The notes under the pieces: generated by a model
Database searches by the model: none
The model's input: only the letters and a program-made list of their open reading frames with translations
What the model was told of the DNA's origin: nothing
Translations under genes and position numbers: made by a program
In this document: piece after piece, positions 8,409 to 16,142 of the stretch
How the letters are laid out: every line of letters begins with the position of its first letter
Numbering within the stretch: the first letter of the stretch is position 1
Assembly (NCBI GenBank): GCA_020441665.1
Contig: JAGRLT010000035.1
Location: forward strand, 1 to 39,518
Length of the DNA stretch: 39,518 nucleotides
Reading direction: 5' to 3'
DNA from: Nitratireductor sp.
Lineage (GTDB): Bacteria; Pseudomonadota; Alphaproteobacteria; Rhizobiales; Rhizobiaceae

Positions 8409-9317
8409 TCAGCGCATCACCCGTTCCTGATAGGTTCGGCTCACCTCGGCGGTAACCGGCCCCGGCGCGCCGCCGCCGATCGTCCGTCCATCGATCCTGA
8501 TCACCGGGGTGACGCCGCCCAGCGTACCGGTCACGAAGGCTTCGCCGGCGCTATAGGCCTCGGCAAGGGTGAAGTCCTTTTCGAGCGCGATGCCGCCTTG
8601 CGCCCGCCAGCTCTCGATCACCGCGCGCTGGGTGATCCCCTTGAACGAGAAGCTGCCCGTCGAGGTCCACAATTCGCGCCCCCGCACGATGAAGAAATTG
8701 GTCGAGTTGCAACTGGCGACAAAGCCGCGCGGGTCGAGCATCAGCGCTTCGTCGGCACCGGCATGGATCGCCTGTATCAGCGCCTGAATGAGGTTGAGCC
8801 GGCTGTGCGAGTTCAGTCTGAGATCGAACACGTCCGGGCCGCTCGTCCGGAAGGTCGAGGTGAAGAGCGACAGGCCCTTCGTCGTCGATTCAGGCTTCGG
8901 CGTCTTGTATTCGGCGACGATCACCAGCGTCGCCTTTGTGATGACGAAGCGCGGATCCTGGTTGGGCGTGCTCTTCACGCCGCGGGTGACCATGAGGCGG
9001 ATATGGGCGCCGTCCGTCATGCCGTTGACCTTCAGCGTCGCATGGATGGCATCGGTGATTTCCGCCTGGCTTCTGCCGATGTCGAGGGCGATGGCGGCCG
9101 CGCCCTCGAACAGCCGGTCGAGGTGCTCCTCGAGCAGGAGGAGCCTGCCCTGTTTGAGCCGCAGCCCCTCCCAGACGCCGTCGCCCAGCACGAAGCCGCT
9201 GTCGAACACCGAGACCACGGCCTTGTCGCGCGGCACGAACGCGCCGTTCACATAGACTTGCACCGTCTCGTTGCGCGGATCGCTGACATAGCCCTGGGCG
9301 CTCTGATTGCCGGTCAT
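8409..9317 (-). CDS. Class IV PLP-dependent aminotransferase-like protein (BCAT/D-amino acid type)
   Basis: This 302-residue protein has the fold-type IV pattern. The N-terminal VFDSGFVLGDGVWEG (about 37-51), AGADEALMLD (186-195), CNSTNFFIV (203-211), KGITQRAVIES (226-236) and TGTLGGVTPV (263-272) all match branched-chain or D-amino-acid aminotransferases. The stretch that should carry the Schiff-base lysine reads DLRLNSHSRLN (165-175) and contains no lysine, which is unusual and may change or abolish the usual chemistry. The frame is open further upstream (to 9818), but that overlaps the GST gene in another frame. The ATG at 9317 is the sensible start, 13 bp after the GST stop. Its start codon lies inside a sequence identical to the tip of an IS481-type element. 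Confidence 0.85.
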   Translation of the reverse strand: MTGNQSAQGYVSDPRNETVQVYVNGAFVPRDKAVVSVFDSGFVLGDGVWEGLRLKQGRLLLLEEHLDRLFEGAAAIALDIGRSQAEITDAIHATLKVNGMTDGAHIRLMVTRGVKSTPNQDPRFVITKATLVIVAEYKTPKPESTTKGLSLFTSTFRTSGPDVFDLRLNSHSRLNLIQALIQAIHAGADEALMLDPRGFVASCNSTNFFIVRGRELWTSTGSFSFKGITQRAVIESWRAQGGIALEKDFTLAEAYSAGEAFVTGTLGGVTPVIRIDGRTIGGGAPGPVTAEVSRTYQERVMR

Positions 9318-9333
9318 TGAAAGCTCACATCTA
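9316..9333 (-). repeat. 18-bp copy of the IS481-type element tip at the GST/aminotransferase junction
   Basis: On the minus strand the 18 bases TAGATGTGAGCTTTCAAT are identical to 21284-21301, where they form the target core plus left tip of an IS481-family remnant. Here they cover the stop codon (TAG) of the GST gene and the first two bases of the aminotransferase start codon. It could be a relic of an element that inserted at the TAG and was later lost, or chance. The rest of the element is absent. Confidence 0.5.
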
Positions 9334-9930
9334 ATTCGCCAGCCGGATCTCATGCGCCCGCATATAGGCAGGCCGCTCGCGCAGGCGTTTGGAATAGGCC
9401 TTGAGCGGGCCGTCCGGCCAGCCGAACCTGGCATTGATCGCCCAGCCCGAGCAATGGCCGATGACGATGTCCGGCACGGTGAACTCGTCCCCCGTCGCAT
9501 AGGTTCTGTCGCCGAGCCGGGTCTCGAGCACCCGCATGGCGTTGTGGAAATCATGTTCGAGCGCCGGGCGCACCGCGTCGGTGCGCAACTCCTCCGGCAG
9601 GATGAATTTGTGCTTTGCCGCCTGCCACAGCGTCGCGTCGAGTTCGTCGAGGGCGAAGAACAGCATGCTGTCCTGATGGGCGCGTTCGATCGTGCCCGCC
9701 GCCGCGGTGAACCGGCCATGCTTGTCGGCGAGATATTGCAGGATCGCGGCGCTGTCGATGATGTGGTCGTCGCCCACTTTGAGAACCGGCGACTTGGCCG
9801 ACGGATTGACCGCCGCAAGTTCTTCCGATCGCGGGCTTGCCGGGATCAGGTCATAGTCGACGCCAAGCTCCTCCAGCATCCACAGGACGCGGAAGGCGCG
9901 GTTTTTCGGGTTTCCGATCAGGGTATACAA
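9331..9930 (-). CDS. Glutathione S-transferase family protein
   Basis: This 199-residue protein has a thioredoxin-like N-terminal domain (YTLIGNPKNRAFRVLWMLEELG, then NPSAKSPVLKVGDD and the glutathione-contact IIDSAAILQYLADK) and an all-helical C-terminal domain. The length is normal for a soluble GST. The substrate is unknown; the family conjugates or reduces electrophiles with glutathione. The start is a TTG at 9930 preceded by GGAG; no ATG is available in frame nearby. It ends 13 bp before the aminotransferase start, so the two genes are probably co-transcribed. Confidence 0.9.
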   Translation of the reverse strand: MYTLIGNPKNRAFRVLWMLEELGVDYDLIPASPRSEELAAVNPSAKSPVLKVGDDHIIDSAAILQYLADKHGRFTAAAGTIERAHQDSMLFFALDELDATLWQAAKHKFILPEELRTDAVRPALEHDFHNAMRVLETRLGDRTYATGDEFTVPDIVIGHCSGWAINARFGWPDGPLKAYSKRLRERPAYMRAHEIRLAN

Positions 9931-9941
9931 AGGGCTGCTCC

Positions 9942-9971
9942 ATGCATGAAAAGGTCGCGCCGATCATGCAT
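9942..9971. terminator. 8-bp inverted repeat upstream of the GST gene
   Basis: ATGCATGA at 9942-9949 and TCATGCAT at 9964-9971 are perfect complements around a 14-base loop. CATGCATGAAA also occurs as a direct repeat at 9941 and 9965. It sits in the 77-bp gap after the DUF3750 gene and just before the GST start. It may end the DUF3750 transcript or be an operator for the GST gene. No T-run is visible. Confidence 0.35.
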
Positions 9972-10007
9972 GAAAGTGGCAGGGTCGCAATGCCATTTGC
10001 GGGAGCG

Positions 10008-10781
10008 CTACTTGTCTGCCCAGGCCGTGCGGGTAAGCTCGAGACGGCCGAAACCCGGTATCTTGAGCGCCGGATGCAGCACGTCCACCCCGGCGACGAG
10101 CCCGAGGAAATTGACCTCCAGGCCGCTCACCCTGCCGCCGGAAATACCGGCATAGCCGCCGGCCGAAAGCTTGAACTCGTCGTTCTCGCCGTCCCAGAAC
10201 CAGGCCAAGAACGAGGTTTGGCCGCCGGCTATGTAGTCGCGGCCGACCGCATTGGCCGGCAGCACGGCGTGCAGTTGCGGCACCTGGCGCAGCACATGGG
10301 CGACGAAGGAATTTGAATTCGGTCCCGGCCAGATGTGATAGCCGCCGGGCTTCGAATGGGGGTAGGCCGCGATCGCCGCCTCGACCCTGGGGATCAGGCG
10401 TTCGGCCGCCTCGCCGCGCACCGTCTTGACGATGAACGGCGTGTTTGAATACCAGCGCGCATCGGGCGCGTAATGGTTGCGCCGCACGGGATTGCCCCAG
10501 CCCACCTTGTCGTAGCGGTCATAGGCATCGGCCCCGGCCTTCTTGAGGACAATCCAGCTGTGCAGCGAGAGCGCGCCCTTGAGCCCGCCGGTGCGCGCCG
10601 CCATGACATGGATCACCGCTTCCGGCACATCGCCCGGCGCGGGCAACACGCCCGAGGCCGACCAGTCCGCCTCGCGCCACGAGCCGGGCCGCTCCAGCGA
10701 CATCCACCAGACGATGGAGGCGGCTGCCGGCAGGATGAACAATAAAAGGATCAGCACGATAAGGCGTTTGATGAAGCGCAT
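10008..10781 (-). CDS. DUF3750 domain-containing membrane-anchored protein
   Basis: This protein of about 257 residues has one N-terminal membrane helix or signal anchor (MRFIKRLIVLILLLFILPAA), followed by a soluble domain. The body has conserved-looking VIHVMAARTGGLKGALSLHSWI, then YHIWPGPNSNSFVAHVLR and the GRDYIAGG region, which match my recollection of DUF3750 (PF12570). Its function is unknown; the H, N and S residues in SLHSW and GPNSNSF could be functional. The open frame begins at 10856, but the ATG at 10781 places the hydrophobic segment at the N-terminus and is preferred. It is divergent from the BTLCP gene across a 237-bp region carrying CtrA-like motifs. Confidence 0.78.
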   Translation of the reverse strand: MRFIKRLIVLILLLFILPAAASIVWWMSLERPGSWREADWSASGVLPAPGDVPEAVIHVMAARTGGLKGALSLHSWIVLKKAGADAYDRYDKVGWGNPVRRNHYAPDARWYSNTPFIVKTVRGEAAERLIPRVEAAIAAYPHSKPGGYHIWPGPNSNSFVAHVLRQVPQLHAVLPANAVGRDYIAGGQTSFLAWFWDGENDEFKLSAGGYAGISGGRVSGLEVNFLGLVAGVDVLHPALKIPGFGRLELTRTAWADK

Positions 10782-10895
10782 GATGAGGGCTCGGGTCTGG
10801 CGATGGCGACGAATGAGCCACGGCAAAGGGGCGAAACGGTGATCGCATTCCGGCAAAGTCGCGAAAGCGCGCCGTCATGGGTGAGGTGAGGCGCA

Positions 10896-10903
10896 TTAAC
10901 CAT
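10896..10903 (+). promoter_or_regulatory. CtrA half-site-like TTAACCAT
   Basis: TTAACCAT lies in the divergent region between the DUF3750 and BTLCP genes, 43 bp left of a full TTAA-N7-TTAA motif. TTAACCAT is a commonly reported half-site for the cell-cycle regulator CtrA in alphaproteobacteria. A lone half-site is weak evidence; the neighbouring full motif adds some weight. Confidence 0.35.
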
Positions 10904-10946
10904 GGAAAGCGGTGTGGCATTGACTAAACCGCGCCGTTCCGTTTGG

Positions 10947-10962
10947 TTAACATCCGGTTAAC
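10947..10962 (+). promoter_or_regulatory. Putative CtrA box upstream of the BTLCP gene
   Basis: TTAACATCCGGTTAAC matches the CtrA consensus TTAA-N7-TTAA exactly and also carries the extra C often seen after each half-site. It ends 57 bp before the chosen BTLCP start, a typical promoter position. CtrA is the master cell-cycle response regulator of alphaproteobacteria. Binding is inferred from the motif only. Confidence 0.6.
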
Positions 10963-11018
10963 GGGATTGAGGCGGCGGCGTGCGGAATTCGGGGATACCA
11001 TCGCGGAAGGGGAGGCGC

Positions 11019-11645
11019 TTGCCTTTGGAGCTGAACGCCCTTTCGCGCGCCCTGCGGCTGGCGGCTTCGGGCTTCATGCTCACCGTTCCTCATGCCTCCC
11101 AGGCACTGGCCGACAGCCCGTTTCAGCGTATCGGCAATCTCACATCCCAGCCCATCGGCCACTACGAATATTGCCGCGAACACCGCGAGGACTGCAACAT
11201 CGTCAGCCTGGCGGCGCTGCCGCCGCGGCTGACCAACGCCCGCTGGGAAGAGCTCGTTGCCGTCAACATCGAGGCCAATGCGGCGATCACGCCGCGCACC
11301 GACCTCGAGATCTACGGCGTCGAGGAACATTGGGCGCTGCCGGAATTCTACGGCGATTGCGAGGACTACGTCCTGATGAAGCGCAAGGCGCTGATCGATC
11401 GCGGCTGGCCCGCCCACGCTCTGCTGCCCACCGTCGTGCTGCGGCCCAATGGCGAGGGCCATGCGGTGCTGACCGTGCGCACCAGCCGCGGCGACTACGT
11501 GCTGGACAATCTCAAGGATGCGATCCTGCGCTGGGACCAGACCGATTACAAATTCCTCAAGCGGGTCGCCGCGCGCCATTCCGGCCGCTGGGAGGACATC
11601 CTGGACAGCCGCTCGATCGTCGCCAGCATTCACCGGTCGGAATAG
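11019..11645 (+). CDS. BTLCP family transglutaminase-like cysteine proteinase
   Basis: This protein of about 208 residues has an N-terminal export signal (hydrophobic stretch ending near SQALADSP) and a transglutaminase-like domain. The catalytic triad can be read as Cys in YGDCEDYVLMKR, His in GEGHAVLTVRT and Asp in YVLDNLKDAI, the pattern of the bacterial BTLCP family (DUF920, PF06035). Members are periplasmic or secreted and linked to surface processing. A TTG at 11019 has an excellent AAGGGGAGG Shine-Dalgarno and gives a proper signal sequence; the frame opens upstream at a GTG at 10980. A CtrA-like box lies just upstream, so cell-cycle control is possible. It converges with the small gene at 11648. 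Confidence 0.88.
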   Translation: MPLELNALSRALRLAASGFMLTVPHASQALADSPFQRIGNLTSQPIGHYEYCREHREDCNIVSLAALPPRLTNARWEELVAVNIEANAAITPRTDLEIYGVEEHWALPEFYGDCEDYVLMKRKALIDRGWPAHALLPTVVLRPNGEGHAVLTVRTSRGDYVLDNLKDAILRWDQTDYKFLKRVAARHSGRWEDILDSRSIVASIHRSE

Positions 11646-11647
11646 CG

Positions 11648-11947
11648 CTATTTCACCCAGGCTTCGGGTATCTTGTCGGGAAACGGCTGCTCGTCGCCGC
11701 ACGCACCGCATTCGAGGAATCTCTTGCGCGCTTCTTCCCATGTGGCTCGAGCGCCGGCGGGCTGCGTTCCGCCGGTGATGATGGTGTCGACCTCTCCCTC
11801 ATGAGGCGCCGGCACGATCGCGCCGGAGGCATCGGCGAGCAGGAATTCGCCGATCGGGGTGGCGGCGCGGGCCGCGTGAACCGGCACGCCGGCCGCCAGC
11901 GCCAGGCCCGTGCACACAATTGCCGCGCGGTATCTGAGTTCTGCCAT
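11648..11947 (-). CDS. Small exported protein of unknown function
   Basis: This hypothetical protein of about 99 residues has a signal peptide (MAELRYRAAIVCTGLALAAG, cleavage near ARAA). The mature part is short and ends with a Cys pair in FLECGACGDEQPFPDKIPEAWVK. No family was recognised. Upstream in-frame ATGs at 12007, 11971, 11956 and 11953 are alternatives; 11947 was chosen because it gives a compact signal peptide. It converges with the BTLCP gene, only 2 bp apart. A second CtrA-like box lies at 12011-12025, about 65 bp upstream of the chosen start. Its exported nature and shared motif suggest an envelope role. Confidence 0.6.
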   Translation of the reverse strand: MAELRYRAAIVCTGLALAAGVPVHAARAATPIGEFLLADASGAIVPAPHEGEVDTIITGGTQPAGARATWEEARKRFLECGACGDEQPFPDKIPEAWVK

Positions 11948-12010
11948 GGGCATCATGATCGGACCTGCCATGCCTGGATTGAGAATATCGCTAGAATTGA
12001 TCGGCAAATG

Positions 12011-12025
12011 TTAACACCGCGTTAA
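12011..12025. promoter_or_regulatory. Second putative CtrA box
   Basis: TTAACACCGCGTTAA is a full TTAA-N7-TTAA match. It lies upstream of the small exported-protein gene (minus strand) and 152 bp upstream of uvrD (plus strand), so the position fits the small gene better. Motif match only. Confidence 0.55.
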
Positions 12026-12176
12026 GGAATGGGGTCGCGCCGCTGATTTGATCACGGCGCGGGATGGCGCGGGACAGGGTCGAAAATCCCCTGAAAATGC
12101 CGTGTAGGGCGGCTCGGGCGGAATTGCCGGGTGGCGCGACCTTTCAATTCGCCTCCGAATCGCTACATTCCCGGCG

Positions 12177-14798
12177 ATGCTGAACACCATGCCGCACGCC
12201 CACGCAATGGCCCCCTGCCGCAGCGCCGCCGATCTGCCTTCCGGCGGTAGCGGCCTTGCCGCGCGCGCCCTGCAGCAGCGCCAGGCCCGCTCGGCGCCGG
12301 ATTATTTCGACGGGCTCAATCCCGAGCAGCGCGACGCGGTGGAAACCCTGGACGGCCCGCTTCTGGTGCTTGCCGGCGCCGGCACCGGCAAGACCCGCGT
12401 TCTGACCACGCGTATTGCCCATATTCTGGCGAGCGGCAGGGCCTGGCCGTCGCAGATCCTCGCCGTCACCTTCACCAACAAGGCGGCGCGCGAGATGAAG
12501 GAGCGCATTTCGCGCTATGTCGGCGAGCAGGTCGAGGGCATGCCCTGGCTCGGAACCTTCCATTCGATCTGCGCCAGGATATTGCGCCGTCATGCCGAAC
12601 TGGTGGGCCTCAAATCCTCCTTCTCCATCCTCGATACCGACGACCAGATCCGGCTGCTGAAACAGTTGATCCGCGCCGAGGGCATAGACGACAAGCGCTG
12701 GCCCGCCCGCCTCTTCGCCGGCCAGATCGACCAGTGGAAGAACAAGGGGCTCTCGCCCGAGAAGATATCGGAGGGCGATGCGCGCTCCTTTGCCGATGGC
12801 CGGGGCAGGGCGCTCTACCAGCAGTATCAGGAGCGCCTGAAGGTGCTCAACGCGGTCGATTTCGGCGATCTGCTGGTCGAGTGCATCCGCCTGTTCCGCG
12901 AAAATCCGGACGTGCTCTCCGAATATCAGAACCGCTTCCGCTACATGCTGGTGGACGAATACCAGGACACCAACGTCGCGCAATATCTGTGGCTGCGACT
13001 GCTGGCGCAGCGGAAGTCTAGTTCGCTCGCGCGAGACGCTTTGCGTCCGCTCCGCGAGGGCGGCGCATCAGCGCCGGCCGCCTCCTCGGCGGCGGGAGGG
13101 GGCAAAGCGAGCGAAGAGCGAGCCGCGCAGCGCAGCGACATCGCCGAAGGCGATTTGGAGCGAGCGGATAAAACTATTCCCCCCAATATCTGCTGCGTGG
13201 GCGACGACGATCAGTCGATCTATGGCTGGCGCGGCGCCGAGGTCGACAACATCCTGCGGTTCGAGAAGGATTTCCCCGGCGCCAAGGTGATCCGGCTTGA
13301 GCGCAATTACCGCTCAACGGCCCACATTCTGGGCGCAGCGTCGCATCTGATCGCCCATAATGAGGGCCGGCTCGGCAAGACGCTCTTTACCGAGCAGGCC
13401 GATCCCGATGCCGCCCGGGTGCGGATCGCGGCCTGCTGGGATTCCGAGGAGGAGGCGCGCAATGTCGGCGAGGAAATCGAGCAGCTGCAGCGCGGCGGCC
13501 ATGCCCTCAACGACATGGCGATCCTGGTGCGTGCCTCCTTCCAGATGCGCGAGTTCGAGGACCGCTTCGTCACCCTCGGGCTCAACTACCGGGTGATCGG
13601 CGGTCCGCGCTTCTACGAGCGCATGGAGATCCGCGACGCGATGGCCTATTTCCGCGTCACCGTGCAGCCGGCCGATGATCTGGCCTTCGAGCGCATCATC
13701 AACACGCCGAAGCGCGGCATCGGCGAGGCGACCCTGCGCATCATTCACGACCATGCCCGAAAGCGCCGCATTCCGCTGACCGCCGCGGTGCGCGAACTGG
13801 TCGATTCGGAGGAGTTGAGATCCGGCGTGCGGGCGACCCTCGCCCATCTGATGGATGATTTTTCCCGCTGGTCGGGCCTGGTCGACGCCATGGTTCATAC
13901 CGAGCTTGCCGAGATGATCCTGGAGGAATCCGGCTATACCGAGATGTGGCAGAACGACCGCTCCGCAGAGGCGCCGGGGCGTCTCGACAACCTCAAGGAA
14001 CTGATCCGTTCCATGGAGGAGTTCGACAACCTTTCGGGCTTCCTCGAACACGTCTCGCTCGTCATGGACAGCGAGCAGAACGAGGCGCTCGACGCCGTCT
14101 CGCTGATGACGCTGCACTCGGCCAAGGGGCTGGAATTCGACACCGTCTTCCTGCCCGGCTGGGAGGAGGGCCTGTTTCCCCATCAGCGCGCGCTCGACGA
14201 GGGCGGCCGCTCGGGCCTCGAGGAGGAGCGGCGTCTTGCCTATGTCGGGATTACCCGCGCGCGCGAAAACTGCGTCATCCTGTTCACCTCCAACCGCCGC
14301 GTCCACGGCCTGTGGCAGAACTCGATCCCCTCGCGCTTCATCGACGAACTGCCGGAACCCCATGTGGAAATCGCCGAGACCGGCAACAGCTATGGCGGCT
14401 ATGGCTCGAACCGGGTCGGCGGCGGCTACGGCGCCTCGCGTTTCGATGCTTCCGAACCGTTCACCTCGACCTATGCATCGCCCGGCTGGCAGCGCGCCCA
14501 GCGCGGCAATCAGCACCGCGCGGCGGGCGCGAGCGGCGATCCGGTCAAGCGCAATTGGGGCTCGCGCTCGGGCGCCGGTGTCGCCGAAGGCCGGGGAACC
14601 CGCGGCCGCACCATCGATGGCGAGCTCATCGCTTCCTCGATCAATCAGGCTTCAGGCAATTTCTCGGTCGGCGACCGGGTCTTTCACCTGAAATTCGGCA
14701 ACGGCAACATCGCGGCCATCGACGGCAACAAGCTCACCATCGATTTCGACAAGGCCGGCCAGAAGAAAGTGCTCGACAGTTTCGTCGAGGCGGTCTGA
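12177..14798 (+). CDS. uvrD: ATP-dependent DNA helicase UvrD/PcrA with an in-frame insertion
   Basis: This 873-residue superfamily 1A helicase unwinds DNA 3'-5' in nucleotide excision and mismatch repair. Motifs in order are: DGLNPEQRDAV (Q motif), AGAGTGKT (66-73, Walker A), AVTFTNKAAREMKER (Ia), VDEYQDTN (II), CVGDDDQSIYGWRGA (III), RLERNYRST (IV), TLHSAKGLEFDTVFLPGWEEGLFPH (V) and RRLAYVGITRARE (VI). A glycine-rich linker (GGYGSNRVGGGYG) leads to a C-terminal Tudor-like domain (VGDRVFHLKFGNGNI onward). About 55 residues of low-complexity sequence (about 280-335) sit between motifs II and III where relatives have a short loop; the DNA there is a chain of palindromes. The frame is kept and every motif is intact, so the protein is probably active. 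No clear Shine-Dalgarno precedes the ATG at 12177; ATGs at 12189 and 12207 are alternatives. Confidence 0.94.
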   Translation: MLNTMPHAHAMAPCRSAADLPSGGSGLAARALQQRQARSAPDYFDGLNPEQRDAVETLDGPLLVLAGAGTGKTRVLTTRIAHILASGRAWPSQILAVTFTNKAAREMKERISRYVGEQVEGMPWLGTFHSICARILRRHAELVGLKSSFSILDTDDQIRLLKQLIRAEGIDDKRWPARLFAGQIDQWKNKGLSPEKISEGDARSFADGRGRALYQQYQERLKVLNAVDFGDLLVECIRLFRENPDVLSEYQNRFRYMLVDEYQDTNVAQYLWLRLLAQRKSSSLARDALRPLREGGASAPAASSAAGGGKASEERAAQRSDIAEGDLERADKTIPPNICCVGDDDQSIYGWRGAEVDNILRFEKDFPGAKVIRLERNYRSTAHILGAASHLIAHNEGRLGKTLFTEQADPDAARVRIAACWDSEEEARNVGEEIEQLQRGGHALNDMAILVRASFQMREFEDRFVTLGLNYRVIGGPRFYERMEIRDAMAYFRVTVQPADDLAFERIINTPKRGIGEATLRIIHDHARKRRIPLTAAVRELVDSEELRSGVRATLAHLMDDFSRWSGLVDAMVHTELAEMILEESGYTEMWQNDRSAEAPGRLDNLKELIRSMEEFDNLSGFLEHVSLVMDSEQNEALDAVSLMTLHSAKGLEFDTVFLPGWEEGLFPHQRALDEGGRSGLEEERRLAYVGITRARENCVILFTSNRRVHGLWQNSIPSRFIDELPEPHVEIAETGNSYGGYGSNRVGGGYGASRFDASEPFTSTYASPGWQRAQRGNQHRAAGASGDPVKRNWGSRSGAGVAEGRGTRGRTIDGELIASSINQASGNFSVGDRVFHLKFGNGNIAAIDGNKLTIDFDKAGQKKVLDSFVEAV
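13014..13181 (+). repeat. Palindrome-rich element inserted in frame in uvrD
   Basis: This stretch of about 168 bp encodes an Ala/Ser/Arg/Glu-rich segment absent from the usual UvrD motif II-III loop. It contains successive hairpins: 13035-13039 with 13043-13047, 13061-13066 with 13071-13076, 13077-13082 with 13088-13093, and 13141-13145 with 13149-13153. A longer-range pair, TTCGCTCGC at 13022-13030, matches GCGAGCGAA at 13107-13115. The length is close to a multiple of three and there is no stop in the coding frame. The structure recalls palindromic elements, such as the Rickettsia RPE class, that insert into genes and are translated. Exact ends were judged by eye, and no second copy was found in this window. 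Confidence 0.65.
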
Positions 14799-14804
14799 CG
14801 CCCG

Positions 14805-15950
14805 TCAGCTCACCACCGCCCGGTCGGTGACGCGTCGCCAGTCGGTGCCGTCGGAAAAACTCAGAACCGCGCCGCCCGTCTCATCGGAAACGAAGATCAT
14901 CGCGCCGGCGCCCTCGCCCGAAGCCGAGGGCAGGCCCGCCACCGTGTAGGACTTGACCCGCACGGCGCCGTTGACGTCCAGCAGCGCGCCCGGCGAACCC
15001 GTGCCGATGCCCACCTTGCCGTCATGGGTGATCAGCATCCGCTCGGCCATCGAGCCGCCGGATGCGGTTCGGAAGGCGATCTGCCCATCATCCTTGTTGG
15101 CCGTGTCGGGGCCGCACTCCAACCGGATTGCCGTGACGGTGTTGCCGTTCCATCGGCCGACGATGATCAGATTGCCGGCGCCCTGGAGGGTCCGGTTGGA
15201 ATCGCCGGCGAAGATCGCGTTGTAGTCACCCGCCGTCTTGAACCGCATCTCGCTGGCGGCATTGTCGTCGCGCACTTCCAGATTGGCCGAGGGCGTGGCG
15301 CCGATACCCACATGGCCGGTATTGCGGTCAACGACGATCGCCTGGCGGAAGGTCGCCCCGTCGGGCGAGACCTTGATCGAGAAATCGTCATTGCCGGCAA
15401 GTCCGAATTCCGCCCGACCCGAAAAGCCGGTCTGAAACAATACGCTGCCGGTGCCGCCGCTCGCCGCCTTGTTGACCTTGAGCTGCATGTCGCCGGAACC
15501 GGGCGTCACATCGTCATGGGAAAGCAGTACCGCATCGGACTTGACCGCCAGCCGGTTGGTGGCATCGGGCACGGTGTTGACGCCGAATAGCGGCAGGCTC
15601 TCCTGCGCCCCGGCAGCGATCCACTGGCTGCCGTCCCAAAGCTGCAACCCGGCAATGTCCTCGACCCAGGCGAGCCAGCCGGCCTGTGGCGGGTAATAGG
15701 CCCAGGCGCCGTCCTGATAGGCGGCGATTTCCAGATCATGCCCCGCCCAGGCACCCGTGGCGCCGGCGGCGATGATATGCCGCTCGCCCGGATCCGGCGT
15801 CGCCGGCGGCGCGGTTTGCGTATCGCTTGCAACGCTCAACTGCACCACCGCATCGAGCATGCGGATCGCCTCGTTATGGGTGACGTGCTTTTGCGCCTGC
15901 TGCGGCGCGATATAGGGCAGGGAGAGATTTTCGGACTGATCCACGGGCAT
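14805..15950 (-). CDS. DUF2793 phage-tail-like protein
   Basis: This 381-residue protein has an N-terminal DUF2793-like module (LPYIAPQQAQKHVTHNEAI, then ERHIIAAGATGAWAG and WLAWVEDIAGLQLWDGSQW), as found in prophage and gene-transfer-agent loci. The C-terminal half resembles tail fibres or spikes, with repeated GHVGIGATPSANLEV and GKVGIGTGSPGALLDVNG motifs. The frame remains open far upstream (to 17669), but only the part from the ATG at 15950, preceded by an AAGG Shine-Dalgarno, is plausible. No other phage genes lie nearby, so it is an isolated, possibly domesticated gene. It converges with uvrD, 6 bp from its stop. Confidence 0.85.
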   Translation of the reverse strand: MPVDQSENLSLPYIAPQQAQKHVTHNEAIRMLDAVVQLSVASDTQTAPPATPDPGERHIIAAGATGAWAGHDLEIAAYQDGAWAYYPPQAGWLAWVEDIAGLQLWDGSQWIAAGAQESLPLFGVNTVPDATNRLAVKSDAVLLSHDDVTPGSGDMQLKVNKAASGGTGSVLFQTGFSGRAEFGLAGNDDFSIKVSPDGATFRQAIVVDRNTGHVGIGATPSANLEVRDDNAASEMRFKTAGDYNAIFAGDSNRTLQGAGNLIIVGRWNGNTVTAIRLECGPDTANKDDGQIAFRTASGGSMAERMLITHDGKVGIGTGSPGALLDVNGAVRVKSYTVAGLPSASGEGAGAMIFVSDETGGAVLSFSDGTDWRRVTDRAVVS

Positions 15951-16142
15951 GGAGCCTTTCAGGGCTGAACACGGACCGAAGCCTAGCCGGTGGCTCTGCG
16001 GCGGGGATAAGTTTCGCGGCCCGCCGGCCTCTCCCCGATCAGCCCTTGCCAGGCAATCCCGGCTGACCCAAAAGGGACATCCGTCCAACCATCCCATCGA
16101 TGGCGGCGGCCTCTGGCCCCGCCACGTTTCCGGAGTTTCGCG

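Noticed and set aside
9318-9818. N-terminal extension of the aminotransferase frame.
   Set aside because: It overlaps the GST gene; the sequence is Arg/Ser-rich and unrelated to aminotransferases.
13014-13181. Frameshift, intein or group I/II intron in uvrD.
   Set aside because: The reading frame is continuous, the segment is far too short for an intein or intron, and no splice motifs are visible.
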